A DNA stretch of 64,000 nucleotides from Flaveria trinervia (Eukaryota > Streptophyta > Magnoliopsida > Asterales > Asteraceae): assembly GCA_025506515.1 (NCBI GenBank), contig CM046453.1, positions 31,931,845-31,995,844 on the forward strand, written 5' to 3'. Positions 11,807 through 23,116 of the stretch are shown in pieces. The stretch's first letter is position 1, and each line of letters opens with the position of its first letter. The notes below the pieces were generated by a model. It was given only the letters and a program-made list of their open reading frames with translations, did no database searches and was not told the origin of the DNA. The translations under genes were made by a program, and so were the position numbers.

Positions 11807-12570
11807 AAGATTCACAGAAGATTGATGCAAGCAGTAAATACCGCCTAACAACGGTTTACTACCCTTAATACGCATGACTGAAAGCCATTCAATAACATCA
11901 TTCCCGTCAAGTATCCAACTTGAAATGATTTAGGTGAATCAATCATTTATCATTTTGTTACACATGTCATGTTAAATCCAAGGACATAGAATGATCATTC
12001 CTTGTTGATTTAACTTAATCATTCCTTAGACATCTTGCTCTCAACGAATAAGAGGAACAAATTCTATCTTGACTACATACGTTTTTCACAATCACCTCGT
12101 GTCACACCTGAACATAGCCTTATGCACTGCCCATTATTTTAGAGTAGTGAAGAACTAGCTCAAGTATAGATTTGGTGAATATCAAAACCCAATATGTATC
12201 TCAGGTCGGAGGATACCAAATGATATTCGCCTTTACTCAAATTTACTTATGATCAATCTAGAAGATTCCATGTAGTAAAATTGAGATGCGGGTCAGTCCA
12301 ATATTTGTATCCCAAAAATATCTATGAACCTTGGCAATAACCAATTGCTCTATATTCATTCCTTATGAATATCCACCAATCCATGTTCATAATAGTCTTA
12401 CGTTCATATTTGTTCCCACAAACCTGACCGACTACGGACATTCAGAATAATAATCATATTCATGGATGTATACATGCTAAAATGAATATAACTCAAAATA
12501 TCACAAGTATATAAGAGTTAAAAATTACATTGTTTCAAACTTTTAATACTAAAAAGATCAATTCCAGACA
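11807..12570 (-). other. C3 3' untranslated region
   Basis: Between the polyprotein stop and the PPT; similar to 7046-7809 of C2. No coding signal. Confidence 0.7.
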
Positions 12571-13330
12571 CTAGAATATCAAAGTCCTAAGGCACAAGTA
12601 TGACTTTCATGCTTTGCCCTTTCAAGGAGCTTTGTGAGTGGATCCGCAGTGTATTGATCGGTGCGAACTTTACGAATACATATTTTTCCCTTTTCAACTC
12701 ATCCCTTATGTAGTTGAATTTTCTCTCACTGTGCCTAGCCTTTTGAAAAGGACAGGTACCTTGATTTATGCAATCATACCCTCGTGATCACAAAAGGATT
12801 TCTAGGGGTCTTGAATGGTAGAGACCACCCAAGGTAGACGATAAATTTCTTATCCATGAAGCTACCTGAGCTGCTAATGATACGGCAATGTATTCGATTT
12901 TGTAGTGGACAATGCTACTCCATTCATAATGAAGACATACCCCGATTGTGATCGAGAACCATCTCGAACGGTTTGGAACTCGCATCCATGTAACCATTTA
13001 CAACGAGTTCCTCTTCATCACATCCATATATTAGAAACATTCCTTAGTCCTCCTAAGGTATTTCAATATACTTTTAATAACCATCCAATGGCTATTACCT
13101 GGATTCTGCTGATATTGCTCGTCATGATTAACGCGCATGACACGTCTGATCTAGTGCATATCATTGCATGATGGATCCTATAGCTCACACATATGGTATA
13201 TCCTTCATTCGATACTGCTCACCTTTGAGCTTGGACATTGAGATGTACTCAATATTGCCCCTCTTCGAATAGGTACCATACGTTTCTCAGAGTTTTCCAT
13301 CTTGAACCCTTCAAGACTTTATCAATATAT
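12571..13330 (-). pseudogene. C3 RNase H and connection
   Basis: Minus-strand remains of copia RNase H. Recognisable are fragments of the S-I-E-Y-I-A-V-S-L-A-A-Q-V type (ORF 12788-12997) and the C-terminal residues that match the C2 end, with the stop at 12571-12573. Many frameshifts: no open stretch exceeds about 70 codons. Confidence 0.75.
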
Positions 13331-13399
13331 GCACTTTGATTTAAACCTATCAACCGCCTAGATCTATCCCTATAGATCTATATTCCCAAAATATAGGCG

Positions 13400-14269
13400 G
13401 CTTCACCGAGATTTTATGGAAGAACAACTTCCAAGCCAGTTTTGACACCTTCCATGGTTGGAATATCATTTCTAAAAGGTAGTATGTCATCAACATACAA
13501 TACTAAGAATTTTATTATGCTCCCACTAGCCTTCGTATATACACAAGCCTCGTCAGCGTTCTTGATGAAACCAAATTTCTTGATCTCTTTATCAAAACGC
13601 TGACTACAACTTCTCGATGCTTAATTCAATCCATAGATTGACTTCTTTAACTTGCATACTTTTAGGATGTTGTGGATCGACAAAACCATCTGCCTGAACC
13701 ATATGGACAGTCTCTTCAAGATGTCCATTAAGACAAGCGGTTTTGACATCCATTTGCCAAATCTCATAGTCATAATATGCAGCTATGGCAAATAATATCC
13801 TAATTGACTTTAGCATTGCCACAGGAGAGAAGTTTCATCATAATCAACCCTTTGAGTTTGATTGAAACTTTTGCTACAAGTCTTGCTTTGTAAGTATCCA
13901 AGTTTCCATGTATATCTATTTTCTTCTTGAAACCCATTTGCACCAAACCAGTTTGGAGTTAAGTGGAGGGTCAACCAATTCCTAAACTTGATTGTCATAC
14001 ATGGATTGCATCTCAACGTTCATGGCATCAAGCCATTTGTCACAATCCAAATTGGACATTGCTTCATGGTATGTAGTTGACTGATCAAAGTCAGCCACAT
14101 ACCATCCATTCATGAAAGATCCATATCTTTCAGGTGGAATGCTAAATCTACCAGATCTACAAACGTTTTTGTGTGTATTGATCAACCTCTTGATCATCAT
14201 CAACAACCTCTTGTTGATTGCTAGTGTCAACCAAACGTGTATCGAGTTATGGATTTTGATCCTCATCAA
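13400..14269 (-). pseudogene. C3 reverse transcriptase
   Basis: Pieces in three frames: a DKWLDAMNVEMQSMYDNQV N-terminus (13982-14269), QRVDYDET (13810-14016), WQMDVKTACLNGHLEE (13604-13822), and the catalytic LYVDDILL in which the two Asp codons lie at 13486-13491. The motif is intact but the frame is not. Sequence closely follows C2. Confidence 0.85.
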
Positions 14270-14399
14270 AATTCCAGTATACTATACGTTATCCCTTCCA
14301 TAAGGAACTTAGTTTCCAATAACTCAGCCTTTCAAGAAATAATTACTCTTGCTCTGTTGGATCAAAGAAGTAGTATCCTATACAACCATTGGGATATCC

Positions 14400-15060
14400 A
14401 ACAAATATACACTTAGTGAATCGACTATCTAGGTCATGGTCGTATTCAAAATACGAGCCACAGAGAGCATTGTGAAACCCTAAAATGATAGAGGTATTGA
14501 CCTTATAGCCATCATAGATTGAACCATATCCAATAGGGTTCGATTTCTCCTTTCAGACACACCATTATGTTGTGGTGTTCCAGGTGGAGTAGGTTGTGAG
14601 ACGATCCCACAACCTTTTAGATGGTACTGAAAAGCATCATTGAGGTATTCACCTTCTCTATCTGAATGAAGAACTTTGATAGTTTTATAGAGTTGATTTT
14701 CTACTTCATTCTTGAAGGTTCTGAACATTTCAAAATCTTCAAGTTTATGTGTCATCATGTACACATAACCATAGCGACTATAATTGTCGGTAAAGGTAAT
14801 GAAGTATCTATCACCATTTCTAGTCATTGTCTTTAAAGGTCCACATACATCCTAATGTATGATACCCAATAAGTCTTTTGCCCACTCTTAGTGCCACTAA
14901 AGGGCGACTTGGTCATCTAGTTTGTAAACAAGATTCACACTCATCAAATGAAACATTTTTATTTGATTTTCAAAAGATCATTCTTTTGAGGTGTTTGAAT
15001 CTGATTCTTGTTTTTGTGACCAAGACGACAACGTGAAATATAATAATCACTTAACCCATT
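14400..15060 (-). pseudogene. C3 integrase
   Basis: The core is open at 14480-14827, with DNYSRYGYVY, LHSDREGEY (catalytic Asp) and GVSERRNR (catalytic Glu). The upstream zinc-binding part with the first Asp is frameshifted. This copy retains the core segment that C2 has lost. Confidence 0.85.
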
Positions 15061-15103
15061 TTAAGTTTCTTGGTGCTTGTTTGGTTAATGAGCTATTATA
15101 GGA

Positions 15104-15470
15104 TCAATCATCATAAACCAATTCATAGATTCCATTAAAATGCATAGCCTTGAAATAAAATACATCATCCATACAAGCATAAATACCATGGTTAACAAAC
15201 TTTAATTCATAACCACATAGTTCTAAAAGGGAAATCAAAATTATGTTCCTAGTCAAACTAGGAGCATACAAAATGTTCTTAATGACAACTTCCAAACTAT
15301 TTGAAAGTTTCAAAATATTGTCTCCTGGGCTTCGACATCAACTTTTGCTCCGTTGCCCATGTTGAGACTTGTGTCTCCCTTCTTGAAGTGCTTATTTCCT
15401 ATGAACCCCTGCAATAAATTGCAAAAAGAGTTCCACATCCGGTATCCAATACCCATGTGTTGAAGAAATA
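15104..15470 (-). pseudogene. C3 protease
   Basis: Retroviral-type aspartic protease. The LDTGCG motif is read on the minus strand with its Asp codon at 15444-15446, followed by a frame change, then LYAPSLTRNII (15104-15313). It would cut the gag-pol polyprotein. Confidence 0.8.
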
Positions 15471-16395
15471 ACATTTCAACCAATGGGATTTATGAAAGTT
15501 GTACATGAGGTTTGCCTAGCATCCCTCTTGTTTCTCAACTCTTTGAGATAGGTTGGAAAATCCTTTTCCAATGTCCTATCTCTCCATACTCAAAGCATGG
15601 ATCGTTCTTCGTTACCTTAGGCTTCTTAAGCTTAGGCTTTAGAGGATCCGCTTTTGCCTTTCCTATCCCCTTTCCTTTGATGTGCCCCTTTCCTTTGGCA
15701 GCATTTGCCTTGGGATCAGGGAATGGCCTTTTCTTATTGCCTTCCTCATTGATCGAGAGAACAGGTAGAACCTTTCTACCCATCCTTGCCTCAACTATTT
15801 TGAGCATTGCGTGAAGCTCACCAATACTCTTGTCCCACCCGTTCATGTTGTAATTCATTATGCATGTCTCAAACCTTTTGGTTAGGCCATTAAGGATCAA
15901 ATCCATGCTACCTCTTTTGAGATGGGACAATTAAGCCTCTCGAGGTGGTCAACGTGGCATTTCATCTTAAGAACCTAAGATGATACCGATTGGGTTTCTT
16001 CCATGTGACACGCATGAAGTGCTCGAACCATTTTGAAGCGCTCTACCCTAGCTTGTTGAAGGAACATTTCCTCAACTGGGTAATTATGTCATATGCCCCA
16101 AGTTGCTCCAAGTCCTTTTAGAGTTTTGGAATCATAGTTCCCAATATGAGGGAGGAAACCTGCATGGTATCCTCAGTGTATTGAAGCCAATCGTCATAGG
16201 CCTCAACATCCTAAGGGTCGGGTTGGTCAGGAATATGATCATCGAGGACATAGGCCCTTTTCTCTTGCTTAAGAACAATTCTCAAGTTTCGATACTAGTC
16301 CATAGAGTTATTATGGTTAAGACCATCCCTTTTTAAGATGTTTCTTGTTGATAAGGTAGGGACGTCGGGGTAGTAGCATTGTTGTTTGCGGCCAT
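15471..16395 (-). pseudogene. C3 gag
   Basis: Start ATG at 16395 matches the C2 gag start. The C-terminal half is open (15535-15930) with NYNMNGWDKSIGELHAMLK, as in C2. The zinc knuckle has lost two ligands: the second Cys is Tyr and the last is Phe (CFEYGEIGHWKRIF), so it should not bind zinc. Confidence 0.85.
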
Positions 16396-17839
16396 TACTA
16401 CAAAATTACAAAGTTCATTTTAGTATTTCTGAAAAATTGCATTTTAATTATTAATACCCTTTACACGTCTGATAAACAATTAATAATTAAAATCTACAAC
16501 CCAACGTTACATTTAAATGATGGTTAGGTGACCTTTATCCCATTATTTAAATTAACAGGTAGTCAACATTTGACAATTGCAACCTATTGCAACTTCTAGC
16601 TTTATGGGATCGGTTAAACATCTTATGTTTATTCGGCATGTAAAATCCCATCAACACCATTGTACGCCATGCTTCGGTGACCCTATGCACATGGTTTCCA
16701 ATTCAAGTCGTCCTACTACACACAAGTGTGAGTTTACACATACAAGCGGTTAGGTGACCTTTATCCCACAAATATGTTAAGCTCACCTCAAACACACAAG
16801 TTCCCTAAAAGTGGTTAGGTGACCTTTATCCCACAAGTAGTTCTCAAGTGATTCGAGTGTCGTGTGAAAGGATGGTGTTTAACTTGTTTCCAAAGGGATT
16901 TATGTTTCCATTAATTTTAGTTATGAAAACTCTATGTACCTTGTATTAGCATGCTTTCAAATACATGGTACCCTATGGTTCTCTTTTAATAAACTTCTTT
17001 TATTTTGAAATCATTAATCCTTTTAATAACCTTTAATTAGTCACTTAATGATTAGGAACCAAACAATTCAGCTTATTGTGATAATTTATTTGTATTGTTA
17101 AGCATATCCATATATCAAACAACCAACATAAAATGAATAATCAAACAAGCATATATCAAACAACCACGTGTGCATAACATAGCCACTATGTTGACAACAC
17201 TTGTTTGCTATCACAAGTGTTGTCATTTGGTCTTTCTTAAGGTTGAACACAACGCAAAGATGAGATCTCTAAAGACCCCCACTTGAACTTGCATCCAAAT
17301 GCTTCAAGTCCTTCTCTTGTGTCTTCCTTTTGTGCTTCCATCTTGTGCATCTTCTTATACAAAATTTATATCCTAATACAAATTTTTTAATAAAGGAAAA
17401 CATACTTAATCTATCTATTACATCACAAATGAATGAATAATAAATTACATCCAAATACAAGCACAAAAGAATAATTATTACAACCCATAAGAATGAAATC
17501 AACCAAAACAAACATCCATATAAAACCAAATCAACACAAGGTCATGGCCAGGTTATGCACCAATATGAATCATCATATACAACATTCAAGAACCAAATAA
17601 ACCCCCATATGACCCTAAATTTTCAGCCAACATAAACCAAGAATTTAGGGTCTTTTGTCCAAACAAAACACAATCACCATTTGATATCTTTTCTTTCAAG
17701 GTTTAATCACAAGCATGTTAGATATAACCTTGAAAGATTGGGGATTTATAATATCACCACAAAACAGCCCCTATAAGGTTTTTAAAGCCCCATAAAACCA
17801 ATTTTACAAGGATAAATGAAACTAGTCATCCACATATCC
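16396..17839 (-). other. C3 leader with triple 20-nt repeat
   Basis: About 1.45 kb untranslated. Reverse copies of the 20-nt leader repeat are at 16522-16541, 16748-16767 and 16813-16832; going towards gag the start-to-start steps are 65 and 226 nt, against 66 and 227 in C2. Confidence 0.85.
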
Positions 17840-17853
17840 GGCTCTAGATGCCA
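17840..17853 (-). other. Variant primer-binding site of C3
   Basis: On the minus strand TGGCATCTAGAGCC, one base from the LTR. It resembles the initiator tRNA-Met site TGGTATCAGAGCC with one change and one extra T. Confidence 0.7.
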
Positions 17854-17854
17854 A

Positions 17855-18808
17855 TGTTGGGTTTGTGGAATTTAGTCAAACTAGTTTAACCATTTAAACT
17901 ATCAAAACACAGCGAAATAAAACCTTAGTATGTTCATTTGTAATCTGAAAATTAAGGTTCATTTCATATCATCAACAAACCCAAGGACATAGGATCATTT
18001 ATATGTCTTTGAACTAGCTATCAACAAGAAGTAACAACCCAAAAGGGAAACACATACTACCTTTTGTAAGTTGCTGAAAAATGAATTTTGATGAAGAAAG
18101 TGAGGTTCTTGAATGACCAAGACACCAAGGAGAGGGTCCTCAAGCATCCATACCCACAAGTATCATGCAAACACCTTGTTGCTAGAATTTGAGCACCAAA
18201 ATCGAGTCAAGAAAGCTGCTGGAGCCATGTTCCAGCCGTGAACTCAAGGAAGCTGTTGGAGCTTTGTTCCAGCCATGAACTCTTTCTTCCAAAAGAAGAG
18301 TTGATGTTCTTGTGACCCTTTTGCATATATGAGAGAGAGAGAGAGAGCTGGATGAAGTGTGTGTGTATTCAAGAAGTGAAGGGAGCTCAACAAAGATGCC
18401 AAAAAGGAACCCCTAAAGGGGGCGGCCGAAACCTTTTTTTCATTTGGGGTTTTCCCCCCAAAACAATTTATATTGTTAAACATATAAGGTAGAATAAGTT
18501 ATGTAATTACCCCTTTAATTATATAACTTATACACACACTCCTATTATTTGATGTTATTTAATCAAATTAAACAACATTATAAATAATATCCATGAACAA
18601 AATATCCATATAGGTTGTTCAATCTCATAAGCAACTTATTTAGAAAACCCATTTTCTAAATTGGTGTATTTATTTAATTGCATGATCATGTCATCAAATA
18701 AATATTAATTGGTGTTTGCTAAGCTTGTTATTAGGTATGACCCGACTTGGATCATAACGTTCTAATCACATCAATGTTCTATGTGTCTTGCGCATAAAGA
18801 ATCCAACA
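17855..18808 (-). repeat. C3 5' LTR
   Basis: 954 bp, TGTTGGG to CCAACA, matching 10837-11791 with scattered differences, including the GA microsatellite near 18330. Confidence 0.93.
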
Positions 18809-18813
18809 TAGAA

Positions 18814-18822
18814 TACCCTACA
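18814..18822. repeat. S1, right end
   Basis: Nine bases ending TACA that complete S1 after removal of C3; followed by the TSD copy AATAG at 18823-18827. Confidence 0.7.
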
Positions 18823-18827
18823 AATAG

Positions 18828-18975
18828 TTATGGCTATTTTTCAAGAGAATGTAAAGCTCCAAGAGCTCAAGGCGGAAATGGTCAAAGCAGTTCAAATAAT
18901 CAGAGACATCAACATCAGACTCAAAAGACATTACAGAAACCATATCAGAGTCTGCCGATGCTCGATTAAAAGATG
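18828..18975 (+). pseudogene. C1 gag, end of first zinc knuckle
   Basis: Continues the C1 gag frame after S1/C3 with GYFSRECKAPRAQ, the right half of a copia zinc knuckle (the His position is Tyr), then a Gln/Asn-rich tail. S2 cuts it at 18975/18976. The frame is maintained across both junctions when one TSD copy is dropped. Confidence 0.85.
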
Positions 18976-20943
18976 TGTAACACCCGGTTCTTCTTTTAAA
19001 AGAAGAATAAGAAATGAAGAATAAAAGAAGGAACATCAATAAACCCAAGTTGAGGGGTTAAAAATGTAAAAGGGGACCAAAAGTACAAAAAGTTGGTGTA
19101 AAGGTGGGTATGGCCGCCCACCCTCTCTTCACATAACCTTTTTCTCATTCAGATTAAGGAGAGAGAGAGAGAGCAAAAACTACCGGTTTGAAGAAGAAGA
19201 AGAAGAAAAGGCTGAATTTAAGGTAAGAATTCAAAGTTTTTAAGTGTTCATGTTGGGTTTTGTCTCGGGTATATGCTTATGTGCTTGTGTGTGTTTGTGT
19301 GTGTGTGTTTTGTGGGTTTTTAGGTGTTTGAACTCGTTTGCAAACGGGTTAGAAGGAAGATACACCCAAAGTTGCACCAGGTGAGTTTCTAGACCCCGAT
19401 TTTACTTGTTTTAAACTCTTCTTGGGGCTGAAAATGTATTAAAACGATTTTACAATGTTTATGTATGTATACCCGTATGTATTATGCATGTTTGATGATG
19501 TTCCTTAGGTGTTTTTATCTTGTTCATGCTTAGAATGACCTTTGTAAGCTTAGAACAATAGGCTTGATGTTTGGGTTCGAAAATATCCTAGAAGCATGTT
19601 GAGCAGAAGGTTCATGCGCCTAGGTAAGGCCCATGCGCATGGAAATGCCTTAGAAATGTTTAAATATAACTCATGCGCCTGAACAGTACCCTCATGCACG
19701 TAGAATATTAGTCAGACCACTAAGTGTAGGGTCATGCGCCCCAATAGTGCCCATGCGTCTGAATAGCCCATGCACCTAAGTATGCCCAACCGCCCTAACC
19801 CCATGCGCCTAAGTGTCCATGCATCCGAATGGACCATACGCCCAAATAGTATCCATGCGCCTGAATAGTTCATGCGCCTAAGTGTTAAAAATGGTTAAGT
19901 GTTGGTTGATACGCCTGCATAGTGATGAAACGCACAAACAGGGCTCATGCGCCCAAATAGTGTCGAAGCGCCTAAACACTTAGAATTTATTACGAAATTT
20001 TTGGGAGTCTATGCTTTTAAGGTTTTGACCGAGGTTTGACTAGGGCTTATTAATGCTTGGTTTCATGCATGGTTATGATTGTTTCATATTATTATTATTA
20101 CTATTAGTGTATGTCTTTATGTGGTGTGCTTATTATCGTAACGTAAATTATTACTAATAACAATAAAGAGAAAGAGCAATAAAGAAGTGAATTGGAACCT
20201 AATTTAAAATGTTAACAAGTCTTACAAGGTTATAGGAGGTGCATGACCATGTTGTCGTTAGCTCAACCGTGATGTGGGTTAGCTACCCTATGATGCACAC
20301 GGGGCCAGTCAATTGAGACTGGCGGACCTTTGTAGCGTACCGTAGGTGTCTAGGCCAGCCTTATATACAGTATTTAGGGCCCCATGAGGGAACAGAGGGC
20401 CCAGCACCATTTCCCCCGCGCATATAGTTTAGGGTATTGCTCATTGGTCCACATAGATAGTGAAAGATAATATAAAAGAGTACAGAGTAAACAAGACATA
20501 CAGTAAAGAGATGAAGCATTATATGATTGTATAGGCGTGCTCACGTATAAAGAGATGTAATTTCATAAAAAAAATATTTTCATATATATACCTTACTCAA
20601 GTATTTTATTACTTTTAAAACTAGAACTTACTCAGCAACGCTGACTTTTATACATTTTCAGTTGGCAGGTAATCATTGCTGAGGACGGCACGAGGGTGAC
20701 GCTACTCGGCAGGGAAAGACTGACATCCATTCATACTTATGATTGTTGTTGTTTTGTAATGCAATTAAACAATTCTTTTGTATTCGATTAAACAATAGTG
20801 TATTGCTCAACAATAGTGTTTTTAATGAAATGAACGGCTTTTGTTAAAACAATTCCGCTGCTCAAGCTTGTAAAATTATAATATTTAATGTATTTAATGC
20901 TGTGAATGACCAATTGTGAGGTCTCCGGGAACGGGGACTTACC
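18976..20943 (+). repeat. S2: Ty3/gypsy solo LTR
   Basis: 1968 bp, TGTAACACCCGG to GGGACTTACC (final A replaced), flanked by the exact TSD AGATG (18971-18975 and 20944-20948). Closely related to the G1 LTR at 54330, which is followed by a PBS. Long LTRs of this type suggest a chromovirus such as Tekay/Del (inference). No internal region remains, so unequal recombination between LTRs is likely. Confidence 0.9.
19611..19980 (+). repeat. Motif-A array (CATGCGCC) in S2
   Basis: Some fifteen degenerate copies of (T)CATGCGCCTAA/GAACAGT, spaced 10-30 bp. CpG-rich compared with the flanks. Confidence 0.85.
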
Positions 20944-20948
20944 AGATG

Positions 20949-22309
20949 ATCAAAAGGGAGTTGAAGAACAAAAGAAAGCTCTAGTTGTAAGAATAAAAGA
21001 TGGTTATGACTCGAGTGCGTATGTTGAACAATTTACATCTGATCTTACTTCAGGTTTAGCATTGATTTCTGAAATAGACAAAGACTGGTCGGAAAACAAT
21101 GATCTAAAAATAGATGAATCAGAAAGTAAGACAGACTGTGACTGGAGTGACAAATCTGATCCAAAGGAGTAACAAGTTGCTCTCATGGCAAAGTCTGAAC
21201 AACCAAAGGTTCTAAACTCTGCATCTGACGCTGAGTCTTCAAGTTCATACCTTGAAATTCCAATAGAAGTAAGAGAAAAAATGGGCACAAAAGCATGTTT
21301 TGAACAGGTTGAACATTATAGAAATTACTCGTTCAAAATATCAGACAAATCGAAGCAAGAAGAATCAATGCACAAGAAACTGAAAGATGATCATAAAATT
21401 GCTGATGAAAAAATCATGTCAGTTTAAGCAAGTTGCAACAAAACTCTAAAAGAATTTGAATTAGTTAAGAAACAGCTTGAAGAAATGAGAAAAACACTTG
21501 AACAAGAAAAATTGGCACATGCTGCAACTCAAGTTGACTTGGCTAAAGTAAAAAGGTCAAAGACTATAGTTGAGCAACTGGTAAATGGAAGAAAGGATAA
21601 AGATAAAACAGGATTACGTTTTACACATGAACCTATGCCTGAATCAATCTATAATACTTTACCAGAAAATTTCAATACTCATGACCACTCTCCAGAAAAT
21701 AAAGCAAAGCTAAAAGAATTTCAAGAGAAGAAAAAGATTGGTCAAGAAATTAGTGAAAGTGAAATGGAAACACTAAACATCCAAATATTCAAGGAGAAAA
21801 AATCAAAAAAGATTAAGAATGACCATCTAATTAAAGTAAAGTCTTATGAACCTCTTCTAAAGAATAAACAGCTATTTGTTCCAAAAAGTGAATGTCTCAT
21901 AGAGATGTGTCAAAATGATCAAGAGAATGACAAAGCTAATGAAATCAATATCAAAATGAAAGGAAATTGTCAAGAAGAGAAATCACACACCTTATGTTCT
22001 AATGATTCAAGCTAAAAGACTTATCTCAAAACAAAGATTGTGAAAAAGAATCTTCTCAAGATTCAAATAAAACTCAAAACACAAAGAAGTCATGAAGAAA
22101 TCAAAGAAGAAGAAAGCAACTCCTAAAACTAAACAGTCTGAACAAAACAACAAATCAAGTCAAATTAAACCTGTGAAGTTTGTGTCAGCAAGAACTTTTG
22201 ACATGAACACAATATCTGAAACAATATCAAAACCAAAGATCAAATCTAACTCTGATCTGAAAACAGGTTCAGGTCCTAAGCCTTCTGCTGTTCAACATAG
22301 ATTTGTATT
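20949..22309 (+). pseudogene. C1 gag extension (coiled coil)
   Basis: C1 reading resumes after S2. Acidic, Lys/Glu-rich sequence with heptad-like segments (EFELVKKQLEEMRKTLEQEKLAHA near 21455-21530) then VDLAKVKRSKTIVEQLVNG and a GLRFTHEP motif. Similar extensions with V-E-V-N-S-L-K-Q-K and LGYK occur in C4 (33294-32773). Single stops at 21424 and 22012 and frame changes break it. C4 cuts it at 22309. Confidence 0.7.
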
Positions 22310-23018
22310 TGTTAGGACCTGGTATTCGACTGAAATACCTAGAGATCACGTGTATACCGGATCAAATAGTGCGGAATCCTATTTGATTGGCGATCCAATC
22401 AGTGAGAACACACGAAGAATCAATCAAGGATTAAACTAACGTTAGAAATCGATAAGGAATCGATCTAATGTGTTCTATGAACTTGGAGAACGATTTGGAA
22501 GGTTTCTGGATGGCTAGGGTTCGTATGGAATTGAACTTGATCGAATCTCCCTGTTTTTCACGAATTGAGTTGTATTTATAGGTTGGCACTCTTCAATCGT
22601 GCGACTGAACCATTAGTTTGGTTCAGTCGTGCGATTGAACCATGCGGTTGGTTCATTCGTGCGACTGAGTGTTCAGTCGTGCGACTGAGCCAATCTTATG
22701 TTATAGTCGTATGACTGATCCAGTCTCCTGGTTCAGTCGTGCGACTGAGTCAATCGTATGAGGTTCTTCATGCTTATGGTTCATTCGCATGAGCCATTCA
22801 CATGGGAACTTCATTAAGTTAAGTTTGAATGTTTTAGTTAATTAATATAATATTATATGTAATCATTCAAGTAATCATAAACTCAATCAATTCATTTACG
22901 ACTCATTATGAACTATTAAACATTATAACCAACAGACTATCAACATCAGTTCATTAATCATACCAAACAAGATCTATTACATCACATATCACGATCTAGG
23001 GACATACATGTATCAACA
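22310..23018 (-). repeat. C4 3' LTR
   Basis: 709 bp. It contains a motif-B array (about 22591-22806) and, at 22573-22580, a TATAAATA box on the minus strand just downstream of the array. Confidence 0.95.
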
Positions 23019-23031
23019 AACTCCCCCTTGG
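23019..23031 (-). other. Polypurine tract of C4
   Basis: On the minus strand CCAAGGGGGAGTT next to the 3' LTR. Confidence 0.88.
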
Positions 23032-23116
23032 ACCTAGATCTCTCTAATGTCTTGTTTTCTTCATTACCTTCTCATATTTCTTCTACTTGTCCTCTTGTGT
23101 GACTCCCGCGTGAATA

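Larger units (their letters stand above)
10837..18808 (-). mobile_element. C3: complete Ty1/copia element inside S1
   Basis: 7972 bp, flanked by an exact TSD TAGAA (10832-10836 and 18809-18813). LTR pair of 955 and 954 bp with TGTTGG...CCAACA ends. On the minus strand the order is LTR, variant PBS, leader, gag, protease, integrase, reverse transcriptase, RNase H, PPT, LTR. Same family as C2 but inserted in the opposite orientation. The coding region carries many stops and frameshifts. Confidence 0.95.
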
